A DNA stretch of 12,040 nt. Source: an uncultured Oscillospiraceae bacterium (lineage in GTDB: Bacteria; Bacillota_A; Clostridia; Oscillospirales; Oscillospiraceae). Each line of letters begins with the position of its first letter. Position 1 is the first letter of the stretch. Below, in pieces: positions 1 to 6,017 of this stretch. The stretch lies in NCBI GenBank assembly GCA_900757695.1, contig CAAEOU010000169.1, forward strand, positions 1-12,040, written 5' to 3'. The translations under genes were made by a program, and so were the position numbers. Below the pieces are notes generated by a model. The model was not told the origin of the DNA. It did not search any database and saw only the letters and a list, made by a program, of their open reading frames with translations.

Positions 1-2
1 TC

Positions 3-596
3 TCCATGCTCTTTGTGGTGTCCATGGTCAACAGCTATGGGGTCAGCGCTTCAGCGGGCTATGGAGTTGGCGGCAAGGTGGATAACTTTGCAACGCTGCC
101 GGTCTATGCATTTTCCTCGGCAGCCTCCACCATGGTGGGGCAGAATATGGGGGCACGCCAGCCCCAGCGGGCCAGATCTGTGGTACACTGGTGTGTGCTG
201 ATGACGCTGATCTGTGAGACTGTGATCTTTGTGCTGGTGCAGCTGTTTGCGGCCCAGATCATCTCCATCTTCAACCGGGAGCCAGAGGCGGTTGCGGTTG
301 GCGTTCAATATCTCCGGTTTATGGCTTTTGCTTATCTGGCACACTGCTTTTTGGACGGCTACCAGTCCATGGCCAACGGCGTAGGCTTCAGTATGCTGAG
401 CTTTATCTGCTGTACCGTTGACGGATTGATCGTAAGAATCCCACTGGCATGGCTCTTCGGTTCGGTGCTGGGCATGGGCATCAAGGGGGTATTCTTGGGC
501 TGTATGGCGGCGCCCTTCTCTGCGGGACTCATCAGCGCCGGATACTTCTATTCCGGCGTGTGGAAGCGACAGGGGCTGGTACGGCAGGAAACGTGA
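3..596 (+). CDS. MATE family efflux transporter, C-terminal part (5' end outside window)
   Basis: This is the C-terminal half of a multidrug and toxic compound extrusion (MATE) carrier, an inner-membrane antiporter that exports drugs or metabolites using a Na+ or H+ gradient. The open frame enters from the left edge (first full codon at base 3), so the true start is upstream; the ATG at base 6 is internal. Seen in the sequence are a GQNMGARQPQRA motif, typical of the start of the second MATE half, followed by several hydrophobic segments and the ending YFYSGVWKR, which matches the YFYSGAWKK end of the full MATE gene at 9601-10968. The visible part is about 197 residues of an expected 450 or so. 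Nothing indicates a broken gene; it is cut by the window. The substrate cannot be told. It converges on the alcohol/aldehyde dehydrogenase operon, with a hairpin between them. Confidence 0.9.
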   Translation, partial: SMLFVVSMVNSYGVSASAGYGVGGKVDNFATLPVYAFSSAASTMVGQNMGARQPQRARSVVHWCVLMTLICETVIFVLVQLFAAQIISIFNREPEAVAVGVQYLRFMAFAYLAHCFLDGYQSMANGVGFSMLSFICCTVDGLIVRIPLAWLFGSVLGMGIKGVFLGCMAAPFSAGLISAGYFYSGVWKRQGLVRQET

Positions 597-610
597 AATT
601 TGAATGAGAA

Positions 611-646
611 AACAGCTGCTGCAAGAAACGCCTTGCAGCAGCTGTT
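611..646 (-). terminator. Intrinsic terminator of the SCP2-like/ADH/ALDH operon (possibly bidirectional)
   Basis: A perfect 15-bp inverted repeat, AACAGCTGCTGCAAG (611-625) and its complement (632-646), encloses a 6-nt loop. Read on the minus strand it is followed by TTTTCTCATT, and it starts 11 nt past the aldehyde dehydrogenase stop, so it fits as that operon's terminator. On the plus strand it lies 14 nt after the MATE stop but lacks a T-tract, so it would be a poor terminator for that gene. Confidence 0.8.
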
Positions 647-656
647 CCGCTCCATA

Positions 657-2027
657 TCATCGCAAAAACATTTTCAGCAGCTTTTCCTTCCACGGGGTAT
701 ATCGCTGATACCGCATGGGAAGATCCAGCCAGCAGGCTTTATCCACAATGCTCTTTTCGTGGGTAAAGGTGTCGAAGCCGTACTTTCCGTGATAGCTTCC
801 CATGCCGCTCATTCCTACGCCGCCGAAGCCCATCCGGGAGGTGGCAAGGTGGATGATGGTGTCATTGACGCATCCGCCGCCATAGCTGACATTCTCCTGA
901 ATATAGCGGATTGCACCACGGTCACCGGAAAAAATATAAAGGGCCAGCGGCTTGGGCCGGGACTGAATCAAGGCCGCAGCCTCATCCAATGTGCGGTAGG
1001 GCAGTACCGGCAATATCGGTGCAAACAGCTCCTCGCCCATGGCGGGGCCGTCCGGTGCGACCGGGCCCACCACCGTGGGGGCGATTTGCAGGGTATCGGG
1101 ATCCCGCTGACCGCCGAAGAGAATCGTCTCGCCATCCAGAATCCGGGAGATCCGGTCAAAATGACGCTGGTTGACGATCCTGCCGTAATCGGGATTTTGC
1201 AGGGGAGCTTCTCCGTACATTTCCTGAATGGCGGCGTAGAGCAGGGGCAAAAAACGATCCATTACGGATTCCTGAATCAGCAGGTAATCCGGGGCAACAC
1301 AGGTCTGGCCGCAGTTCAGGTATTTGCCGAAAGCAATGCGTTTGGCGGCTACCTTGAGATTAGCAGTCTCGTCTACGATGCAGGGACTTTTTCCGCCCAT
1401 CTCCAGGGTGACCGGGGTGAAATGCTCGGCTGCTTTTTGCAGCACCAGCTTTCCCACCGAAGTGCCGCCGGTGAAGAAGATATAGTCAAACTGCTGTTCC
1501 AGAAGACTCTGATTTTCGGCACGTCCCCCCTCGACCACGGCTACATACTCCTCCGGAAATACGGAAGCAATCAGACGCTTAATGACCGAAGAGGTGGCCG
1601 GCGAATAAGCACTGGGCTTGAGAATCACGGTGTTGCCTGCGGCAATGGCATCGGCCAGCGGCTCCATGGTCAGCATAAAGGGGTAATTCCATGGGCTCAT
1701 AATGAGTACGCAGCCGTAGGGCTCTTTTAACACATAGCTTTTTGACGGGAATTGGGCAATGGGGGTGCGCACCCGCTTTTTTGCGGCAAAGTCCCGGAGA
1801 TGGGATTTCATAAAGGAAATTTCGCTGAGGGTCAGACCAGTTTCGCACATATAGGTCTCAAAGCCGCTTTTTCCCAAGTCCGCCTGCAAAGCGGCGTTGA
1901 TTTCCGGCTCCATTTTCCGAATCTCACGATACAGCGTGTCCAGCATCAGCTCCCGAAATGCAAGACTGCGGGTACTGCCGGTTCGAAAATAGGTGCGCTG
2001 GGCGTCCAGCAGCGCAGAAAGCTCCAT
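657..2027 (-). CDS. Aldehyde dehydrogenase, class 3 (ALDH3-like)
   Basis: This is an NAD(P)-dependent aldehyde dehydrogenase that would oxidise an aldehyde to its carboxylic acid in the cytoplasm. The 456-residue protein has the full set of family landmarks: SPWNYP around residues 111-116 with the catalytic-site Asn114, the cofactor-binding FTGGTSVGK at 185-193, LEMGGKSP with catalytic Glu209, and NCGQTC with the nucleophile Cys243. The C-terminal GFGGVGMSGMGSYHGKYGF is characteristic of the class 3 branch, which often handles medium- or long-chain and aromatic aldehydes. The length is normal for ALDH3. The start ATG directly abuts the stop of the upstream alcohol dehydrogenase (TAAATG), and an AAAGGAGG site lies inside the end of that gene, so the two are probably translationally coupled. 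The natural substrate is unknown; the pairing implies stepwise alcohol-aldehyde-acid conversion or the reverse. Confidence 0.95.
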   Translation of the reverse strand: MELSALLDAQRTYFRTGSTRSLAFRELMLDTLYREIRKMEPEINAALQADLGKSGFETYMCETGLTLSEISFMKSHLRDFAAKKRVRTPIAQFPSKSYVLKEPYGCVLIMSPWNYPFMLTMEPLADAIAAGNTVILKPSAYSPATSSVIKRLIASVFPEEYVAVVEGGRAENQSLLEQQFDYIFFTGGTSVGKLVLQKAAEHFTPVTLEMGGKSPCIVDETANLKVAAKRIAFGKYLNCGQTCVAPDYLLIQESVMDRFLPLLYAAIQEMYGEAPLQNPDYGRIVNQRHFDRISRILDGETILFGGQRDPDTLQIAPTVVGPVAPDGPAMGEELFAPILPVLPYRTLDEAAALIQSRPKPLALYIFSGDRGAIRYIQENVSYGGGCVNDTIIHLATSRMGFGGVGMSGMGSYHGKYGFDTFTHEKSIVDKACWLDLPMRYQRYTPWKEKLLKMFLR

Positions 2028-3206
2028 TTAGAATGCCTCCTTTAGGATTTGAATGATCTCGGTGATTCCCGCAGCCTTGGGATTGACAATGATTGCACCG
2101 TCGGAGATGGCGGTCTGAGCCACCTGCGGGAGATCTGCTGCGGTGACTCTGCCGGTGTACCGCAGGGTCATGGGGAGACCGGTGGAGCCAAAAGACTGAA
2201 TAAATGATTCCACAATGTCGATGGACTTTTCCGCCCGCAGATGCGCAGAAGTCTGGCAGTAGATCTCCGGCCCGGCCAGATGGAGCAGCAGATCGCCGTA
2301 TACACTTCGGCACTTGTCCAGATTGTACCGCATAACGTGGGGCAGAAGAATGCTCATGGCGTCGCCGTGGGCCACGTGGCACACACCGCCCAGCGCATGT
2401 CCAATGGCATGTACCAGGCCCACCATGGAGTTTCCAAAGGCGGTGCCGGCCATCAGACTGGCGTTGGCCATGGCCATACGAGCCTCCTTATTCCCTGGCT
2501 GTGCTGCGGCAATGGGGAGATAGCGCATGATCATGGGGATGGCTCCGGCGGCATAGGCGTCAGACATGGGGTTCTTTTGCAGGCAGGTGTAGCTTTCAAT
2601 GGCGTGGCAAAGGGCGTCAATGCCGGTGGAGGCGGTGACTTTGGCAGGGAGCGTCATGGTCATGCGAAGGTCCAGCACGGCCACGTCCGGCAGCAGGTGG
2701 GCAGAGATATACTCCTGCTTTACATGCCTTTCGGGGTTGGAGATCACGGCCACCGGAGTTGCCTCACTGCCGGTCCCGGCGGTGGTGGGGACGGCAATGA
2801 AGGGAATATGCCGTCCGGCGGTGAGTACCTCGCAGCCCATAAGAGATTCGATGTCATCGGTGCGCTGTCCGATGACCATCCGGACACCCTTGGCCGTATC
2901 AATGACGCTGCCGCCGCCTACCGCAATTATGCTGTCACAGCACTTCTCCCGAAACAAAGCAGCAATCTGGTTGACAACGGCCACGGAGCTGTCCGGGGGG
3001 ATCTCCGTAAAGGTGGCGGCAGGTACCACAGGAGCCATGGCCCGCAGTACGGTGTTAACGGCTCCCACCTTTAGAAGTCCCGGATCACTGAGCAGCAGCG
3101 GGGCCTTTGCTTCCAGCGCATGGAATTCATAGGGGATGTTCTCCAAAGCGGCTTCACCGGAGAGAATTTTTACGGGATTGTGGTATTCATAGTACAGTGG
3201 AAACAT
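2028..3206 (-). CDS. Iron-containing (group III) alcohol dehydrogenase
   Basis: This is a cytoplasmic NAD(P)-dependent alcohol dehydrogenase of the Fe-ADH family, which interconverts an alcohol and an aldehyde. In 392 residues, normal for the family, it shows the nucleotide-binding GGGSVIDTAKG (97-107), PTTAGTGSEAT (140-150) and both family signatures. The metal ligands can be assigned as Asp197 and His201 (GIDALCHAIES), His266 (GLVHAIGHALGG) and His280 (HVAHGDA), with spacing like that of FucO. An AGAAGGAG site lies 7 nt before the ATG. It is the middle gene of a three-gene operon: the SCP2-like gene ends 26 nt upstream and the aldehyde dehydrogenase starts directly at its stop. A 1,2-propanediol, butanol-type or longer-chain alcohol role cannot be separated from sequence alone. 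Confidence 0.96.
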   Translation of the reverse strand: MFPLYYEYHNPVKILSGEAALENIPYEFHALEAKAPLLLSDPGLLKVGAVNTVLRAMAPVVPAATFTEIPPDSSVAVVNQIAALFREKCCDSIIAVGGGSVIDTAKGVRMVIGQRTDDIESLMGCEVLTAGRHIPFIAVPTTAGTGSEATPVAVISNPERHVKQEYISAHLLPDVAVLDLRMTMTLPAKVTASTGIDALCHAIESYTCLQKNPMSDAYAAGAIPMIMRYLPIAAAQPGNKEARMAMANASLMAGTAFGNSMVGLVHAIGHALGGVCHVAHGDAMSILLPHVMRYNLDKCRSVYGDLLLHLAGPEIYCQTSAHLRAEKSIDIVESFIQSFGSTGLPMTLRYTGRVTAADLPQVAQTAISDGAIIVNPKAAGITEIIQILKEAF

Positions 3207-3232
3207 GGGGATACTCCTTCTATTGTAATGGA

Positions 3233-3712
3233 TCAGAGGGCAGGAATCAATCGAAGATAAACAAGTACAGCGGGATATTGTTTTTTGGGACGATGCTTTA
3301 GAATGCGGCGGGTCATGAAGCCGGGGAATAAATAGTTTTCTGCCAAGTCCACGATTCGCACAACGCCCATAGCCTCATTGATATTGCCCCGGAGGGTGAA
3401 GGCGTGGGCGGCATAGGCACCGGCGATGCCCATGCGTCCGGTGAAGACACGAAAGGCCATCTTCTCGTTCTTGAAGATGATCTCAATGTCGGCAGGGGTA
3501 TTGGCAGGGGCTTTTTCAATGGAGTCTCTGCGGACGGCGAAGCTGAGCTTGGGAGCCTCTGGGGCGGAAGATACGGCAAAACGGATGATATGGCCCTCGG
3601 GTAATTGCAGCAGCTCCTGCCGCATCTGACTGTCGGCGTGGGACAGCACACGGATGCCGCGATAGAGCACCTTGAGGATCAGACCACAGAGCGTGGCACG
3701 AGGACTATTCAT
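3233..3712 (-). CDS. SCP2-like (sterol carrier protein 2-type) lipid-binding domain protein, hypothetical
   Basis: This is a 159-residue protein whose middle and end resemble the SCP-2 sterol/lipid-binding fold. A segment around residues 74-85 reads ADIEIIFKNEKM, and one around 100-116 reads YAAHAFTLRGNINEAMG, recalling the dipole 'predicted ligand term, then a GKI/GDI loop and helix' layout of SCP-2 domains. No signal peptide is visible; the N-terminus has only a moderately hydrophobic stretch (LCGLILKVLYRGIRVL), so it may sit at the membrane surface. It is the first gene of the operon with the alcohol and aldehyde dehydrogenases, which suggests that it presents or binds a hydrophobic substrate. 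An AAAGGAA site precedes the ATG by 7 nt. The family call is from memory of such proteins and needs a profile search; the function is inferred. Confidence 0.62.
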   Translation of the reverse strand: MNSPRATLCGLILKVLYRGIRVLSHADSQMRQELLQLPEGHIIRFAVSSAPEAPKLSFAVRRDSIEKAPANTPADIEIIFKNEKMAFRVFTGRMGIAGAYAAHAFTLRGNINEAMGVVRIVDLAENYLFPGFMTRRILKHRPKKQYPAVLVYLRLIPAL

Positions 3713-3737
3713 GGCAACGTTCCTTTCTTTTTAAGTT

Positions 3738-3770
3738 CTCAAATGGTTCACAAAGTGAATCAATTCTGAG
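3738..3770 (-). promoter_or_regulatory. Candidate palindromic operator / 5'-leader hairpin of the SCP2-like/ADH/ALDH operon
   Basis: A perfect core palindrome TTCAC-AAA-GTGAA (3747-3759) is embedded in a longer imperfect one running from CTCAAATGG on the left to CAATTCTGAG on the right. It starts about where transcription from the promoter at 3776-3804 should begin (about 3769). This is a classic position for a repressor that blocks clearance. The regulator is not in the window. The same bases could also form a hairpin at the 5' end of the RNA. Confidence 0.5.
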
Positions 3771-3775
3771 ATTGT

Positions 3776-3804
3776 ATGATACTACTGCGGCTGCGCTTTG
3801 TCAA
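3776..3804 (-). promoter_or_regulatory. Sigma-A promoter for the SCP2-like/ADH/ALDH operon
   Basis: Read on the minus strand, a perfect -35 TTGACA (3804-3799) and a 17-nt spacer are followed by TATCAT (3781-3776), 5 of 6 to consensus. Transcription would start near 3769, giving a leader of about 57 nt before the ATG at 3712. Confidence 0.8.
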
Positions 3805-3849
3805 TGGACAATTTCAAACTGATATCATAAAATATTCAAAAACTGACAC

Positions 3850-3878
3850 TTCATGAAATACCAGAACCCGTGTATACT
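3850..3878 (+). promoter_or_regulatory. Probable promoter of the ECF S component / pdxK / radical SAM operon
   Basis: A good -10 TATACT (3873-3878) lies 17 nt downstream of a weak -35 TTCATG (3850-3855). The start would be near 3885, about 57 nt before the ATG. It is divergent from the promoter at 3776-3804. The weak -35 means that an activator or a different exact position is possible. Confidence 0.5.
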
Positions 3879-3904
3879 TGAGTCCATCAAAAGGTTTGCG
3901 CAAA

Positions 3905-3935
3905 TCTCCTGAAATCCTATTTGAAAAGCAGGAGA
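3905..3935 (+). promoter_or_regulatory. Leader hairpin that could hide the ribosome binding site of the S component
   Basis: TCTCCTG (3905-3911) is perfectly complementary to CAGGAGA (3929-3935), which contains the AGGAG ribosome binding site serving the ATG at 3942. Directly before the 5' arm is a 10-bp palindrome TTTGCGCAAA (3895-3904), whose right side CAAAT could pair instead with ATTTG (3919-3923). The layout suggests translational control of transporter synthesis. No known riboswitch class was recognised. Confidence 0.4.
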
Positions 3936-3941
3936 AAAACT

Positions 3942-4457
3942 ATGAATCAAAATGTTCGTCGGATCACAATTGCCGCACTGGGTGCGGCGCTGGTGTGCAT
4001 CTGCACCAGTGTGTTCAAATTCCCAATCCCGCTGGGCTATGCCCATCTGGGAAACTGCATGATTCTTCTCTTTGGCGTGTTTTTTGATCCTTGGATCGGT
4101 GCTTTTGCGGGTGGCGTGGGCTCTGCCATTTCTGACCTGCTGGGTTATCCGGAATGGGCAATCCCAACACTGATCATCAAGAGCATTATGGGCCTTGTGG
4201 TGGCCTTGATTGCCAAGAAAAAGGGTGAAACGGCAAAGGTTCGTTCGGTACGTACCCTTCTGGCTGTGATCGCCGGTATTGTCGTAATGATTGTGGGCTA
4301 CTTCATCGGCGGCTCCATCCTCTACGGCTCGGTCATTACCGGTGCGACCCAGATCCCCGGTCTGACCGCAGAGGGCATTGTGGGCATCATCCTGTTCTAC
4401 GTAATCGCCGCTGCGCTGGAAGCAGCCGGGGTTACCAAAAAGGTTACAGCGGTATAA
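3942..4457 (+). CDS. ECF transporter S component, probably vitamin B6 (PdxU2-like)
   Basis: This is the substrate-binding integral membrane subunit of an energy-coupling factor (ECF) vitamin transporter, which works with a shared EcfAA'T module encoded elsewhere. The 171-residue protein is almost wholly hydrophobic, with five or six membrane spans, and matches the general S-component pattern: an N-terminal first helix rich in small residues (ITIAALGAALVCICTS), then a loop with YAHLGNCMILLFGVFFDPW and a GAFAGGVGSAISDLLG helix. The start at ATG 3942 is preferred over the in-frame TTG at 3921 because AGGAG (3930-3934) sits 7 nt before it. Specificity is inferred only from the neighbour: the next gene is pyridoxal/pyridoxamine kinase, the context used to predict PdxU-type B6 transporters. 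Another vitamin (for example thiamin or riboflavin) cannot be ruled out from sequence. Confidence 0.85.
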   Translation: MNQNVRRITIAALGAALVCICTSVFKFPIPLGYAHLGNCMILLFGVFFDPWIGAFAGGVGSAISDLLGYPEWAIPTLIIKSIMGLVVALIAKKKGETAKVRSVRTLLAVIAGIVVMIVGYFIGGSILYGSVITGATQIPGLTAEGIVGIILFYVIAAALEAAGVTKKVTAV

Positions 4458-4483
4458 GCGCAGACCGCAGTGAAAAACAGCAA

Positions 4484-4504
4484 GCTCCCCCATTTTGGGG
4501 GAGC
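4484..4504 (+). terminator. Strong hairpin between the S component and pdxK (attenuator-like)
   Basis: GCTCCCCC (4484-4491) and GGGGGAGC (4497-4504) form a perfect 8-bp GC-rich stem with loop ATTTT, 27 nt past the S-component stop. The following bases (CTTTGATGCGTTTG) are a weak U-tract, so full termination is doubtful; partial termination or an RNA processing/stability role is more likely, leaving pdxK co-transcribed. Confidence 0.55.
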
Positions 4505-4539
4505 CTTTGATGCGTTTGACGTATTTTATAAATGGGGGA
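4486..4539 (+). promoter_or_regulatory. Alternative RNA pairing covering the pdxK ribosome binding site
   Basis: TCCCCCATTT (4486-4495), the 5' arm and loop of the preceding hairpin, is perfectly complementary over 10 bases to AAATGGGGGA (4530-4539), which holds the only purine-rich ribosome binding site before the TTG start of pdxK (4547). The two pairings exclude each other: with the upstream hairpin formed the site is free, otherwise it is hidden. This is a bistable arrangement seen directly in the sequence; its use in the cell is inference. Confidence 0.42.
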
Positions 4540-4546
4540 ATGACCC

Positions 4547-5377
4547 TTGGATCACAATCATCAGAAAAAAATAGCGGTGATCAACGACCTCTCCGGCTTT
4601 GGACGCTGCTCCATTGCGGTGGCACTGCCTTTGATCTCTCATCTGGGGATTCAGTGCTGCCCTCTGCCCACGGCGGTGTTTTCTAACCATACGGGGTTTG
4701 AGAGCTTTTATGTGAAGGATTTTACCGATTCCATGGAGCCCTATATGGCGGAGTGGAAAAAGCTTGATCTGGAATTTGAGGGGATCCTTACAGGATTCCT
4801 TGGATCTGTGCGGCAGATCGACCTGGTAGAGACGTTTCTGAAGGAGTTCACCACGGATCGAACCACCGTCATCGTGGATCCGGTCATGGGGGACTATGGA
4901 AAGCTCTATGCCACCTATACCGATGAACTATGCCGGGGAATTGGACGGCTGGTACAGTATGCGGATATTCTTACGCCGAATGTGACGGAAGCCTGCATTC
5001 TCACCGGGACGCCCTATCAGGAGCATTTTACCGAAGCGGAACTGCTGGCATTGGCGCAGCGGCTCTGCGATCAGGGGCCGGAGCGAGTGGTCATCACCGG
5101 CGTATCCCGAGGCTCCTATTTGGAGAATTACTGCTATGAACGGGAAGCCGGGCCGGCCGTACAGCGGACACTGCGAATTGCCCCCCAGCGTTCTGGGACC
5201 GGGGATGTGTTTTCCTCCATTGTAGCGGCGGGCGCTGTCCATGGCGTACCGTTCGCCAAGAGCGTCCGCACGGCGGCAGAGTTTATTCGGGCCTGCCTGA
5301 AGCGTTCGTCACAGCTGGATATTCCGGTGACAGACGGCGTTTGCTTTGAAGAAGTTATTCATCAGCTGCATTTTTAA
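4547..5377 (+). CDS. pdxK: Pyridoxal/pyridoxine/pyridoxamine kinase (PdxK/PdxY family)
   Basis: This cytoplasmic ribokinase-fold enzyme phosphorylates pyridoxal, pyridoxine or pyridoxamine with ATP, the salvage step towards PLP. The 276-residue protein begins with the family hallmark INDLSGFGRCS (12-22), then PLPTAVFSNHTGF (39-51), VDPVMGDYGKLY (110-121), TPNVTEA (143-149) and RSGTGDVFSS (215-224) with GTGD Asp220 as the expected catalytic base. The start is TTG 4547: an in-frame TGA lies only two codons upstream (4541), no ATG is available, and the family motif begins at residue 12. The ribosome binding site is an unusual GGGGGA (4534-4539), which can also be sequestered by upstream RNA. It lies downstream of an ECF S component and 17 nt before a radical SAM gene, so a vitamin B6 uptake-and-salvage role is well supported. 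The preferred vitamer is uncertain. Confidence 0.94.
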   Translation: MDHNHQKKIAVINDLSGFGRCSIAVALPLISHLGIQCCPLPTAVFSNHTGFESFYVKDFTDSMEPYMAEWKKLDLEFEGILTGFLGSVRQIDLVETFLKEFTTDRTTVIVDPVMGDYGKLYATYTDELCRGIGRLVQYADILTPNVTEACILTGTPYQEHFTEAELLALAQRLCDQGPERVVITGVSRGSYLENYCYEREAGPAVQRTLRIAPQRSGTGDVFSSIVAAGAVHGVPFAKSVRTAAEFIRACLKRSSQLDIPVTDGVCFEEVIHQLHF

Positions 5378-5394
5378 GATAGGAGATATGGAGC

Positions 5395-5997
5395 ATGGAA
5401 ATCTTATATCGTGTGCACAACGGAATTTATGTCAACCTCACAAATCGCTGCTCTGCTGCCTGCACGTTTTGTCTTCGGCAGAACATGGATCATGTGGGGG
5501 AGAGCCACAGCCTATGGCTGGAGCGGGAGCCTACCGCACAGGAGGTAGAGGCAGCATTTGAAAAGCTGGATCTCTCTGAATTTCAGGAGATCGTATTCTG
5601 CGGCTTTGGAGAGCCTACCTGTGCGCTGGATGTGCTGCTGGAGGTGGCCCGCTGGCTGAAGCAACACTATACGCTCCCGATCCGTATCAATACCAACGGT
5701 CAGGGCAGCCTCATTGCCGGAAGAGACATTTCGGGAGAACTGGCCGAGTGCGTGGATGTGGTGTCCATTTCACTCAATGATCCTGATCCGGTCAAGTATC
5801 AGCAGCTGGTGCGCAGCAAATTTGGCGATCAGGCCTTCCCGGGAATGATCGATTTTGCGAAGAAGTGTGTGGCAAAGGGCCTGAAAGTGGTGATGACAAC
5901 GGTGGATACCACCATTACCCATGAGGAAGAGCAGGCATGCAGCCGGATCTGTCAGGAGATCGGTGCGACTTACCGGATCCGCCCATGGGAGGACTGA
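5395..5997 (+). CDS. Radical SAM protein of the TatD-associated type
   Basis: This is a small (200-residue) radical S-adenosylmethionine protein. Cys19, Cys23 and Cys26 in NRCSAACTFC form the CxxxCxxC site that binds the [4Fe-4S] cluster, and CGFGEPT (69-75) is the SAM-contacting GGE-type motif. RINTNG and VVSISLNDPDP continue the radical SAM barrel. The start YxVxNxIYVNLTNRC, the SLWLEREPT segment (39-47) and overall size match the 'TatD family-associated radical SAM protein' group, as remembered; the reaction it catalyses is not known. AGGAG (5381-5385) lies 9 nt before the ATG, and the gene follows pdxK by 17 nt, so they are co-transcribed. No tatD nuclease gene is in the window, which is unlike the family's usual neighbourhood. 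A short queuosine-type QueE function is an alternative, but that enzyme's signature is not seen. Confidence 0.85.
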   Translation: MEILYRVHNGIYVNLTNRCSAACTFCLRQNMDHVGESHSLWLEREPTAQEVEAAFEKLDLSEFQEIVFCGFGEPTCALDVLLEVARWLKQHYTLPIRINTNGQGSLIAGRDISGELAECVDVVSISLNDPDPVKYQQLVRSKFGDQAFPGMIDFAKKCVAKGLKVVMTTVDTTITHEEEQACSRICQEIGATYRIRPWED

Positions 5998-6017
5998 ACA
6001 GAATCAGCGGAATGATG

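Noticed and set aside
3..596. Reading the first MATE gene as a truncated pseudogene
   Set aside because: The open frame continues to the window edge; the missing half is simply outside.
600..1730. Long plus-strand open frame opposite the aldehyde dehydrogenase
   Set aside because: It runs through the terminator hairpin, has no family resemblance and is antisense to an unmistakable ALDH3 gene; GC-rich codon shadow.
2241..3074. Long plus-strand open frame opposite the iron alcohol dehydrogenase
   Set aside because: Gly/His-rich translation without motifs, fully antisense to a gene with all metal ligands intact.
3873..3941. Known riboswitch (TPP, FMN, cobalamin) upstream of the vitamin transporter
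   Set aside because: The leader is only about 57 nt and none of the conserved cores of these riboswitches is present.
3825..4493. 222-codon minus-strand open frame opposite the S component
   Set aside because: Its His/Asn/Arg-rich translation has no family pattern, and it covers both the promoter and the coding region of a clear membrane protein.
4495..4686. Small ORF overlapping the start of pdxK in another frame (with an ATG at 4540)
   Set aside because: The translation shows no motif, and the kinase frame begins with the conserved INDLSGFG.
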